A DNA stretch of 16,049 nt from Maricaulis sp965657935 (GTDB lineage Bacteria > Pseudomonadota > Alphaproteobacteria > Caulobacterales > Maricaulaceae), in contig CBFHQE010000066.1 of the NCBI GenBank assembly GCA_965657935.1, forward strand, positions 1 to 16,049, given 5' to 3'. Positions within the stretch are counted from its first letter, which is position 1, and each line of letters opens with the position of its first letter. Under the pieces are notes generated by a model. It worked only from the letters and a program-made list of their open reading frames with translations, made no database searches and was not told the DNA's origin. The translations under genes were made by a program, and so were the position numbers. Shown in pieces: positions 7,523-14,052 of the stretch.

Positions 7523-10300
7523 ATGGCCATGAGATCTGGCGCGCCGGAAAATATCACTGCCGCGCTTGGGCCGACCAATACGGGCAAGACGCACCTCGCG
7601 GTCGAACGCATGCTGGCCTATGGTTCCGGCATGATCGGCCTGCCCCTGCGTCTGCTTGCGCGGGAGATTTATGATCGTGTCGTCGCTGCAAAGGGCGCAG
7701 GTCTGGCCGCCCTGATCACGGGCGAGGAGAAGATCGTCCCGCGCACCGCGCGTTATTTCGTCTGCACGGTCGAATCCATGCCGATGACCCGCCAGGTGGA
7801 GTTTGTCGCCATTGATGAGGTCCAGCTGGGCGCGGATCGCGAACGTGGCCACGTTTTCACCGATCGCATGCTTTATGCTCGCGGCAGCCAGGAGACCATG
7901 CTGCTGGGGTCGGACACGATGAGCGGCATGATCCGCTCGCTCGTGCCGGATGCCGAACATGTCGAGCGTGAACGGTTTTCGCAGCTCAGTTATACCGGCC
8001 CCGCCAAACTGACACGCCTGCCCCGGCGCTCCGCCATCGTCGCCTTCTCCTCGGAGTCCGTTTACGCCATCGCCGAACTGATGCGCCGTCGCCGCGGCGG
8101 TGCTGCGGTGGTCATGGGCGGACTGTCGCCGCGCACACGCAACGCCCAGGTCGAACTCTACCAGTCCGGGGAGGTGGACTTCATGGTCGCCACCGATGCC
8201 ATCGGCATGGGACTGAACATGGAGATCGAGCACGTCGCCTTTGCCGAGAGCCGCAAGTTTGATGGTGTAAAACACCGCCGCCTGAGCCCAGCCGAACTGG
8301 GACAGATCGCCGGGCGCGCCGGGCGTTTTCGAACCGATGGCACATTTGGCGAAACCGCTGAGTGCCTGGAGTTTGACCCGGATATCGTCAGCGCCGTGGA
8401 AAACCACAGCTTCGGCCCGGTTGAACGCCTGCAGTGGCGCAATCCGGATCTGGATACATCCAGCATTGATCGCCTGCAGTACACGCTGAACAAGCCGGCC
8501 TACAATCCGGTTCTCGAGCGGGTGCGCGAGGCCAGTGACGAGCGCGCGCTGAACATCCTGGCCGTGGACAAGGACATCACGGATCGGGCCCGCTCACCCG
8601 GCTTGGTCGCGCGTCTGTGGGATGTCTGTCGGCTACCCGACTTTCGCAAGGCGACCATTGATGCGCATGCCCGTCTGGTAAAATCCATCTACATGCACCT
8701 GAGCCAGGGAAATGGCCGCCTGCCCAACAGCTGGATGCAGGCGCAGTTTGATCGCCTCGACAAGACCGCTGGCGGTGTCGACGCCCTCGCCTCCCGCCTG
8801 ACATTTGTGCGCACCTGGGCTTATGCCGCACACCGATCGGACTGGACAGAAAAGCCGGAATACTGGCGTGATCGCGCGCGTCAGGTGGAGGATCGCCTGT
8901 CCGATGCCTTGCATGAAAGACTGATGCAGCGCTTTGTGGATCGACGCACCCAGGCCCTGGTCAAGGGTTTACGGGATGACAAACACCTGCTTGCCGGGGT
9001 ATCAGCCAGCGGAGAGGTAACGGTTGAGGGACACTATGTGGGTCGGCTAAAGGGTCTTACCTTTGAGCCCGACGCGCAGGGAAAGGACCTCAGCGCACGA
9101 GCCTTGCGTTCCGCAGTTCTGCGGGCCCTGCGACCGGAAATGGACAGACGATTGAGTGAACTGACGAATACGATCGCCGTAAACCTCTCCATCGAAGAGG
9201 ACGGCCACCTGAAAACCGGTGACGATGTCATCGGCAAGCTGATCACGGGATCCGACCTGCTGCAGCCGGGCATCAAAAGCCTTGGCGGAGAGCTGGGCTC
9301 GGCCGAGAACCAGGCTGCCGCCAAGGCGGCATTGCGCGACGCGGTCGACATGAAGATACGCGAGACGCTCAAGCCCCTGTTTGATCTCCGCGGCGCGTCT
9401 GACCGCGATGACATACCGGGCGCAGCGCGCGGTGTGGCCTGGCGGATGTATGAAGCCGGTGGAGCGATCGTGCGATCGGAAATCGCTGACGACATCGCGG
9501 CGCTGGACCAGGACGCGCGCCGCGCCCTGCGACAACTCGGCGTGCGCATTGGTCAGCACATGATTTACATGCCGATGCTGGTCAAACCGGCACCATCACG
9601 CCTGTTCGCCCTGCTGCGTGGCGTGTTCAACAACGATTCCGATCTCAGCTGGCTGCCAGCGCCCGGCCTGACCTCGGTGGTCAATGATCGCGCGCATTCC
9701 CGCGCAGACTATGCCGCTGTCGGATTTTATCCCTGTGGATCCCGCGCCGTGCGTTTTGACATGCTTGAGCGCCTGGCCGACGAGATTCGCGAAGCCCGCA
9801 AGACACTGGAAAAGGGGCGTTTCCCGCTGACGGCCAATATCATGGCTCTGATGGGTTGCTCCGTCGAAGATGCACGCGGCGTACTCTCTGCACTGGGATA
9901 CAAGCGTTATCAGAAGGGCCCTGACCCGGAAAAGGCAGAGGGCGAAATCTGGGGGGCAAAGCCCGGCCGTCGACCGGCCGCCGCGCCACCTAAAAAACAG
10001 GCCAGGCCTGCTCCGACCTCCGCGCCAATCGATCCGGACAATCCCTTTGCCGCCCTTGCGGCTCTCAAACCGGTCAAGGACGAGGCTGCGCCGAAAAAGA
10101 AACCTCGTCGGCGGAAGAAAAAGAAACCAGCCGGACCGGACGCCGGTACGAGCACCGCTTCGCCTGTCGAGACTCCCACCGAGGTGGACGTCGCGGCGCA
10201 AGCGGCAGCTGTCGAGACCGTCGCCTCCGAAGCGGTCACCGAGACAGCCGTCGCGGAAACAACGGCCCCTGCGACAAGCGCACCCAGCACTCCGGAATGA
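7523..10300 (+). CDS. Suv3-like superfamily 2 RNA/DNA helicase
   Basis: A 925-residue SF2 helicase of the Suv3 type; mitochondrial Suv3, part of the RNA degradosome, is related to this alphaproteobacterial family. Visible motifs are Walker A GPTNTGKT (16-23), DEVQ Walker B (98-101), motif III-like LLGSDTM (127-133), motif V ATDAIGMGLNM (223-233) and motif VI QIAGRAGR (261-268). A long helical C-terminal region follows to about residue 815. The last 100 or so residues are low complexity: Pro/Ala-rich, a strongly basic block (KKKPRRRKKKKP), then an Ala/Thr/Val/Glu tail, probably disordered, with the basic block suited to binding RNA. The start at 7523 has AGGGA seven bases upstream. The stop overlaps the S4 gene start (ATGA), so the two are translationally coupled, fitting a joint RNA function (inference). 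Substrate and polarity are not readable from sequence. Confidence 0.9.
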   Translation: MAMRSGAPENITAALGPTNTGKTHLAVERMLAYGSGMIGLPLRLLAREIYDRVVAAKGAGLAALITGEEKIVPRTARYFVCTVESMPMTRQVEFVAIDEVQLGADRERGHVFTDRMLYARGSQETMLLGSDTMSGMIRSLVPDAEHVERERFSQLSYTGPAKLTRLPRRSAIVAFSSESVYAIAELMRRRRGGAAVVMGGLSPRTRNAQVELYQSGEVDFMVATDAIGMGLNMEIEHVAFAESRKFDGVKHRRLSPAELGQIAGRAGRFRTDGTFGETAECLEFDPDIVSAVENHSFGPVERLQWRNPDLDTSSIDRLQYTLNKPAYNPVLERVREASDERALNILAVDKDITDRARSPGLVARLWDVCRLPDFRKATIDAHARLVKSIYMHLSQGNGRLPNSWMQAQFDRLDKTAGGVDALASRLTFVRTWAYAAHRSDWTEKPEYWRDRARQVEDRLSDALHERLMQRFVDRRTQALVKGLRDDKHLLAGVSASGEVTVEGHYVGRLKGLTFEPDAQGKDLSARALRSAVLRALRPEMDRRLSELTNTIAVNLSIEEDGHLKTGDDVIGKLITGSDLLQPGIKSLGGELGSAENQAAAKAALRDAVDMKIRETLKPLFDLRGASDRDDIPGAARGVAWRMYEAGGAIVRSEIADDIAALDQDARRALRQLGVRIGQHMIYMPMLVKPAPSRLFALLRGVFNNDSDLSWLPAPGLTSVVNDRAHSRADYAAVGFYPCGSRAVRFDMLERLADEIREARKTLEKGRFPLTANIMALMGCSVEDARGVLSALGYKRYQKGPDPEKAEGEIWGAKPGRRPAAAPPKKQARPAPTSAPIDPDNPFAALAALKPVKDEAAPKKKPRRRKKKKPAGPDAGTSTASPVETPTEVDVAAQAAAVETVASEAVTETAVAETTAPATSAPSTPE

Positions 10301-10587
10301 GTGAGGGCGGCACTGACGCCCAGCGCATTGATGTCTGGCTGTGGCATGCCCGCTTTTACAAAACCCGCACCCTGGCCAGCCGGGTCGTGGCCAATGGCCG
10401 CGTGCGCCTGGTTCGTACAGGCCAGACCCGGCGCATTTCCAAGGCCTCGGCAACCCTGGCCGTCGCGGATGAATTGACCTTCCCGAGGAATGGGAAGATT
10501 GTTCGCATCAGAATTCTGGCCCTGTCCACGCGACGTGGACCGGCCAGCGAGGCACAGACCCTGTTCGAAATGCTCGACGAGGACTGA
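10297..10587 (+). CDS. S4-domain RNA-binding protein, Hsp15-like
   Basis: A 96-residue protein made almost entirely of an S4 RNA-binding fold: RIDVWLWHARFYKTRTLASR (about 10-29), then VVANGRVRLV and a strand region ending about residue 80. It resembles HslR/Hsp15, which in E. coli binds free 50S subunits carrying nascent chains. The alphaproteobacterial versions are usually annotated only as S4-domain proteins, so ribosome rescue is inference. The ATG overlaps the helicase stop as ATGA, and the TerB-like gene begins 23 bases after its stop, giving a probable three-gene operon. Basic residues cluster on the S4 helices as expected for RNA binding. Confidence 0.88.
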   Translation: MSEGGTDAQRIDVWLWHARFYKTRTLASRVVANGRVRLVRTGQTRRISKASATLAVADELTFPRNGKIVRIRILALSTRRGPASEAQTLFEMLDED

Positions 10588-10610
10588 GCCGTGCGGCAAT
10601 TGGGGGCGAA

Positions 10611-11057
10611 ATGAGCTTTCTGAAAAAAATCTTCGGCGCCAAGGCGACCAGCAGCAATCCCGAGATCAATCCACATGTGGCCGCCACGGCCCTGCTGGTC
10701 GAAGCCGCACTGGCCGACGGCATTTATGCCGATTGCGAGCAGGACCAGATCCTCGAAACCCTCGGCGCCGCCTTCAAGCTTGAAGGTGACGAGGCCAAGA
10801 TCATTCTGGACAAGGCCGAGGAACTCGCCGAAACGGCGGTCGACCATCACCGCTTCACCAAAGTCGTGAAGACCTGTTTGAGCGAACAGGAACGTGTCGC
10901 ATTGATCGAGGAATTGTGGATGGTCGCCCTCGCTGACGGCGAAAAATCGCCGTTCGAAGACGCTTTTGTTCGCCGTATCGCACCGCTGCTCGGAATCGAT
11001 GATCGCGAGCGGGTTTTTGCGCGTTCCCGAGCAGAAGCCAAAGCACGGGCCCGTTGA
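10611..11057 (+). CDS. TerB/DjlA-like helical protein
   Basis: A 148-residue cytoplasmic all-helical protein of the tellurite-resistance TerB superfamily. It shows the family's two related halves, each with an Ala-Asp-Gly loop: LLVEAALADGIYADCEQDQI (about 29-48) and WMVALADGEKSPFEDAFVRR (about 103-122). The acidic residues around those loops are the proposed metal-binding positions in TerB. It opens with a short basic/hydrophobic leader (MSFLKKIFGAK), common in these small proteins. It is not part of a ter operon, so tellurite resistance should not be assumed. It follows the S4 gene by 23 bases, with a GGGGGCG-type Shine-Dalgarno, and a terminator hairpin begins five bases after its stop, marking the end of the operon. 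Confidence 0.8.
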   Translation: MSFLKKIFGAKATSSNPEINPHVAATALLVEAALADGIYADCEQDQILETLGAAFKLEGDEAKIILDKAEELAETAVDHHRFTKVVKTCLSEQERVALIEELWMVALADGEKSPFEDAFVRRIAPLLGIDDRERVFARSRAEAKARAR

Positions 11058-11061
11058 CAAA

Positions 11062-11100
11062 GCGGCCGCGACGTCCCATGTCGCGCCCGCATTGTTTTCT
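11062..11100 (+). terminator. Terminator after the TerB-like gene
   Basis: GCGGCCGCGAC (11062-11072), a seven-base loop, GTCGCGCCCGC (11080-11090): an 11-position stem with one C/C mismatch, followed by ATTGTTTTCT. It begins five bases after the stop codon. A perfect -35-like TTGACA at 11054-11059 overlaps the stop and precedes it, but its -10 partner (CATGTC) is poor. Confidence 0.75.
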
Positions 11101-11120
11101 CCCACTGAAGTCCTCCGCCC

Positions 11121-11462
11121 ATGACCTATATCGTCACCGACGCCTGCGTTCGCTGCAAATACACCGACTGTGTCGAGGTTTGCCCCGTGGATTGTTTCTA
11201 CGAGGGTGAGAATTTCCTCGTTATCCATCCAGATGAATGTATCGATTGTGGTGTGTGTGAACCGGAATGCCCTGTCGAGGCGATCAAACCGGACACGGAA
11301 GATGACAAGGACGGCAAGTGGCTCGCGGTGAACTCCAAGTTCGCCGAGATCTGGCCGAATATCACGCTGCGCAAGGATCCGCCGGCTGACGCTGATGCGA
11401 TGGCTGAGAAGAGCGACAAGTTCGATCAGTACTTCTCGGAAAAGCCGGGCGAAGGAAACTAG
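11121..11462 (+). CDS. fdxA: 7Fe ferredoxin FdxA
   Basis: A 113-residue soluble ferredoxin with one [3Fe-4S] and one [4Fe-4S] cluster. The cysteine pattern matches Azotobacter ferredoxin I shifted by one: Cys9, Cys17 and Cys50 for the 3Fe cluster; Cys21, Cys40, Cys43 and Cys46 for the 4Fe cluster; Cys12 and Cys25 are the extra non-ligand cysteines. The signature motifs CKYTDCVEVCPVDCF and CIDCGVCEPECPVEA are intact. The C-terminal extension of about 50 residues, acidic and ending FSEKPGEGN, is normal for alphaproteobacterial FdxA. The redox partner is not identified by context. The start codon has no good Shine-Dalgarno (the upstream bases are pyrimidine-rich), which is unusual beside its neighbours. 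The stop codon lies in the loop of a perfect hairpin. Confidence 0.96.
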   Translation: MTYIVTDACVRCKYTDCVEVCPVDCFYEGENFLVIHPDECIDCGVCEPECPVEAIKPDTEDDKDGKWLAVNSKFAEIWPNITLRKDPPADADAMAEKSDKFDQYFSEKPGEGN

Positions 11463-11475
11463 CCTGTTTCCTTCG
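11450..11475 (+). other. Perfect 10-bp hairpin with the fdxA stop codon in its loop
   Basis: CGAAGGAAAC (11450-11459), loop TAGCCT, GTTTCCTTCG (11466-11475). The TAG in the loop is the fdxA stop. No immediate T-run follows, so it is not a standard terminator; it may protect the 3' end or be a processing site. Confidence 0.55.
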
Positions 11476-11490
11476 GGAAATCGATCCAAT

Positions 11491-11519
11491 TTGAATTTTT
11501 CCGATTAATGTGTTATACA
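11491..11519 (+). promoter_or_regulatory. Candidate promoter upstream of carD
   Basis: TTGAAT (11491-11496), exactly 17 bases, TATACA (11514-11519): four of six matches to each sigma-70-type hexamer at optimal spacing, in the fdxA-carD gap. It would start RNA near 11526, leaving a leader of about 150 bases before carD. A hairpin with T-tract immediately follows, so its product may be carD mRNA or a short terminated RNA. Confidence 0.45.
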
Positions 11520-11528
11520 TGACACATT
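11507..11528 (+). promoter_or_regulatory. Inverted repeat (operator-like) over the candidate -10
   Basis: AATGTGT (11507-11513), eight bases, ACACATT (11522-11528): a perfect 7-bp dyad that brackets the TATACA hexamer. A dimeric repressor bound here would block the promoter. The regulator is not identified. Confidence 0.5.
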
Positions 11529-11531
11529 GAT

Positions 11532-11560
11532 GGGCTGTGCGGGTGGCACGGCCCCCTTTT
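11532..11560 (+). terminator. Terminator-like hairpin between fdxA and carD
   Basis: GGGCTGTGC (11532-11540), loop GGGTG, GCACGGCCC (11546-11554): a nine-pair stem with one G-U wobble, followed by CCTTTTCT. It lies 70 bases past the fdxA stop. It may end fdxA transcription, or act as an attenuator or leader structure for the candidate promoter just upstream. Confidence 0.6.
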
Positions 11561-11676
11561 CTACGTGGTGACCTGTGCACTGAAATTGCCGTTCTGGAGC
11601 TCGGCCGAGCCAGCTCTTGATGAACGATCAGTGTTGTTTTGTTGTCGCCCCGAAAAGGCCCGGAGAGAGAGCATCA

Positions 11677-12195
11677 ATGACGAAGAAAACCGCCAACGAC
11701 AACAAATCATTCAAACATGGTGATTTCATCGTGTACCCGGCACATGGCGTCGGCCAGGTCACAGGCGTTGAGAAAGATTCCGTCGCAGGGTTCGACATCG
11801 AGGTTTATGTCGTCACCTTCGAACAAGACAAGATGACACTGCGCGTTCCCACCGCCAAGGCAGACGCATCAGGCATGCGACCGCTGTCCAGCGACAAGAT
11901 CGTCAAGGACGCCCTGAAGACGCTGAAGGGCAAGGCCCGCGTCAAGCGCACCATGTGGAGCCGTCGCGCTCAGGAGTATGAAGCCAAGATCAATTCCGGT
12001 GACCTGATCATGATTGCAGAAGTCGTGCGCGACCTGCACCGTGCAGAAGACCAGCCGGAGCAGTCCTACTCCGAACGTCAGCTCTATGAGAGTGCCCTGG
12101 ACCGCATGGTTCGCGAACTCGCAGCTGTCGAGAATATCGAACACGATGCAGCACGCGAAATGCTGTCGGAGTCGCTGCTAAAGAAAGCCGCTTAA
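11677..12195 (+). CDS. carD: CarD/CdnL-family RNA polymerase-binding regulator
   Basis: A 172-residue CarD (CdnL) protein, which binds the RNA polymerase beta subunit and stabilises open promoter complexes, notably at ribosomal RNA and growth genes. The N-terminal RNA-polymerase-interaction domain runs about 11-70, starting FKHGDFIVYPAHGVGQVTGV. The helical C-terminal domain carries MWSRRAQEYEAKINSGD with Trp94, equivalent to the conserved tryptophan that wedges at the upstream edge of the -10 bubble. Length is typical for Caulobacter-type CdnL. The ATG at 11677 follows GGAGAGAG; the frame is open upstream to a TTG at 11617, but those residues do not look like CarD. The C-terminus ends in two alanines (KKAA), interesting because Caulobacter CdnL is degraded by ClpXP through its C-terminal alanines. 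A terminator follows at 12220. Confidence 0.95.
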   Translation: MTKKTANDNKSFKHGDFIVYPAHGVGQVTGVEKDSVAGFDIEVYVVTFEQDKMTLRVPTAKADASGMRPLSSDKIVKDALKTLKGKARVKRTMWSRRAQEYEAKINSGDLIMIAEVVRDLHRAEDQPEQSYSERQLYESALDRMVRELAAVENIEHDAAREMLSESLLKKAA

Positions 12196-12219
12196 AGCTC
12201 CAGTCAAACCGTTTCGAGA

Positions 12220-12250
12220 ACGCCCGGCCCAGCCGGGCGTTTTTCGTTTC
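12220..12250 (+). terminator. Rho-independent terminator of carD
   Basis: ACGCCCGGC (12220-12228), loop CCA, GCCGGGCGT (12232-12240), then TTTTCGTTTC. This perfect nine-bp GC-rich stem with T-tract, 25 bases past the carD stop, is a textbook terminator and isolates carD from rpoH. Confidence 0.93.
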
Positions 12251-12266
12251 AGCCCCAATATTGCGT

Positions 12267-12320
12267 TTTCACACAAGCCAGTGATCCACCACAGATCATA
12301 AAGCGTATGACAGTGTGAAA
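12267..12320 (+). promoter_or_regulatory. Long-range inverted repeat ending on the rpoH Shine-Dalgarno
   Basis: TTTCACAC (12267-12274) and GTGTGAAA (12313-12320) are perfect complements separated by 38 bases. The second arm runs into the AAAGGA Shine-Dalgarno (12318-12323) of rpoH. If both arms are transcribed, the stem would partly hide the ribosome site; alternatively it is a paired operator. No clear sigma-70 or sigma-32 promoter was found in this gap. Confidence 0.4.
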
Positions 12321-12330
12321 GGATCCTGTC

Positions 12331-13239
12331 ATGGCTGTTTCATCTACTCCTCGCACCACTGCTTCCGGCTCTCCTGAATTGAGCCAGCAACGTTTCATCA
12401 AGACCGCGATGAAACACGACTTGCTGTCTCGCGAAGAAGAAATGGATCTGGCCCGTCGCTGGAAGGAAGATCGGGATGAACGCGCCATGCACCGGCTGAC
12501 CGAGGCGCACATGCGCCTCGTTATCGCGCTGGCCGCCAAGTACCGGCGTTACGGCCTTCCCTATGCCGACCTGATCCAGGAGGGCAATATCGGCCTGATG
12601 AAGGCCGTCGAACGCTTCGACCCGGAGCGCGATGTACGTTTCTCCACCTATGTCAGCTGGTGGATCCGCTCCTGCATTCAGGACTATGTCCTGCGGAACT
12701 GGTCCATCGTCAGAACCGGAACAACGTCTGCGCAGAAATCCCTCTTCTTCAACCTGCGACGCCTGAAAGCGCAGATTGGCGCGCTGGACAGCAATACGCT
12801 GACCCCCAAACACAAGACGTGGATTGCCGAACAACTTGGTGTCCGCCAGCAGGATGTCGAGGCCATGGCCGACCGGCTCGCTGCCAATGATCGCTCCCTC
12901 AACGCGCCCGTCGGAGAAGACGATGCGGGTCAGTGGCAAGACCTGCTTCCCGACGAACGCGACACCCCGGATGTGGAATTCATGCACAGCCACGACAGCG
13001 AGCGCCGTTCCGGCTGGCTGCGCGATGCCATCGGCACGCTCAATGACCGGGAACGCTTTATCATTGAAGAGCGCAGGCTCAGCGAAGACGGATCGACACT
13101 GGAATCTCTCGGCAAGACGCTGGGCATATCCAAGGAACGTGTTCGTCAGATCGAGAACGTAGCCTTGAGCAAGCTCAAGAACGCGCTGACCAGCGCCGTG
13201 GGTGACCCGGTCGACTCAGGCCTGATCCCCTCGACCTAG
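12331..13239 (+). CDS. rpoH: Heat-shock sigma factor RpoH (sigma-32)
   Basis: A 302-residue alternative sigma factor directing RNA polymerase to heat-shock genes. Region 1.2-like sequence at about 22-45 is followed by region 2 (about 55-125), including the core-binding and -10-melting segment YADLIQEGNIGLMKAVERFD and VRFSTYVSWWIRSCIQDYV. The RpoH box QKSLFFNLR (135-143), diagnostic of sigma-32 and involved in core binding and turnover control, is intact. Region 4 (about 233-283) ends with the helix-turn-helix LGKTLGISKERVRQIENVAL that reads the -35. Length and motifs match functional RpoH. AAAGGA lies seven bases before the ATG. carD upstream is cut off by a terminator, so rpoH needs its own promoter within the 80-base gap. 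Its stop shares CTAG with the stop of the convergent SNase-like gene. Some alphaproteobacteria carry two rpoH copies; this one cannot be ranked from the window alone. Confidence 0.97.
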   Translation: MAVSSTPRTTASGSPELSQQRFIKTAMKHDLLSREEEMDLARRWKEDRDERAMHRLTEAHMRLVIALAAKYRRYGLPYADLIQEGNIGLMKAVERFDPERDVRFSTYVSWWIRSCIQDYVLRNWSIVRTGTTSAQKSLFFNLRRLKAQIGALDSNTLTPKHKTWIAEQLGVRQQDVEAMADRLAANDRSLNAPVGEDDAGQWQDLLPDERDTPDVEFMHSHDSERRSGWLRDAIGTLNDRERFIIEERRLSEDGSTLESLGKTLGISKERVRQIENVALSKLKNALTSAVGDPVDSGLIPST

Positions 13240-14006
13240 TCGTCCAGCAGTTCCATCCGCTCAGGATTGGGTGGAATGATCATGGGGCCGTTTTCCTCCC
13301 GGATCACGCCGCGAACACGGATTAGTCGTCCCTCCATCGCGGCGAGATCGCCCCAGCGGGTCGCGAATTCCTCGGACAACTCGGCGTCGATACGGATGGT
13401 AAAATCGGTTCGGTAATCACTGCCGAAATTGAGGTAGACACGCCCATTTCCTAGAACCGCAGCGTCGCTTACCCGTCCCTCGACGATCTGGATCGTTCCC
13501 ACATCCTGGATCAGCATATCCGGATCGACATCACGAACACCGTATGCTGCTTCGGACCAGATCCCGGCACGGTTGGCGCGCCCCGCATGTTCAGCGTCTC
13601 GCCATGCGGGTAGATGGTCGGTGGCATCGGGATAAGGGTAAAGCTGGACAAGGCCCTCGCGTAACAACAGGGCGTGCAGGTCGCCTCGATCGCCCGCTTC
13701 GCCCAGCCATATCGTACCCAGGCGACGCCCGTATCGATCCGTGGTGTCGTTGAGGAATTCGACATCCACGCTGCGCGTGTCCAACAACGTCGTCAAAAAT
13801 GCTTCGGTTCGGTCGGGAACCGGGGTCACCAGCGAGGCCAGGCGGAGTTCGACCGCCTCGCCTTCAACCATGAGGCGAACACTCAGAGGTCCGGAAATTT
13901 CATCAATCTGGCCGGGCATGAGCTGCGCATCACGCGCCCCGGCCTGTCCACACGCAGCAATCACGAAACTCAATACCAACAGGGCAGGCTTGATTATCGG
14001 TGTCAT
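13236..14006 (-). CDS. SNase-fold lipoprotein, active site degenerate
   Basis: A 256-residue protein with a lipoprotein signal (lipobox IAAC, Cys19) and a staphylococcal-nuclease-like domain at about 32-145. Fold landmarks are VELRLASLVTP (52-62), DRYGRRLGTIW (90-100), LLREGLVQLYPYP and the closing AGRANRAGIW. The two arginine positions of the nuclease (Arg35 and Arg87 in SNase numbering) are present as Arg55 and about Arg94. The calcium-binding aspartates and the general-base Glu43 are not: the usual DGDT is SGP, and VDTPE is reduced to VTPVP. Catalysis is therefore doubtful. A second OB-like segment (about 160-245; VEGRVSDAAVLGNGRVYLNF) follows. The start at 14006 is chosen over 14027 because of the AAGGAG seven bases upstream. 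Convergent with rpoH and divergent from the chemoreceptor gene. Likely anchored in the periplasm; role unknown. Confidence 0.8.
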   Translation of the reverse strand: MTPIIKPALLVLSFVIAACGQAGARDAQLMPGQIDEISGPLSVRLMVEGEAVELRLASLVTPVPDRTEAFLTTLLDTRSVDVEFLNDTTDRYGRRLGTIWLGEAGDRGDLHALLLREGLVQLYPYPDATDHLPAWRDAEHAGRANRAGIWSEAAYGVRDVDPDMLIQDVGTIQIVEGRVSDAAVLGNGRVYLNFGSDYRTDFTIRIDAELSEEFATRWGDLAAMEGRLIRVRGVIREENGPMIIPPNPERMELLDD

Positions 14007-14052
14007 GGCGCTCTCCTTCAAACGCATAATACCACCAATGCGTGTGCTGTGG

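Noticed and set aside
7505..8407. A 300-codon minus-strand frame opposite the helicase N-terminus
   Set aside because: It is antisense to the Walker A to motif VI region of an unmistakable helicase and resembles no known protein.
10611..11057. Tellurite resistance function for the TerB-like gene
   Set aside because: Only the helical TerB fold is supported; no other ter genes are present and the operon context is RNA-related.
10356..11489. A 377-codon open frame on the minus strand across the S4, TerB-like and fdxA genes
   Set aside because: It lies opposite three genes with clear family signatures; long antisense frames are common in GC-rich DNA, and its translation shows no recognisable domain.
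11617..11676. Upstream in-frame extension of carD from a TTG start
   Set aside because: The added residues do not look like CarD, and a GGAGAGAG ribosome site immediately precedes the ATG at 11677.
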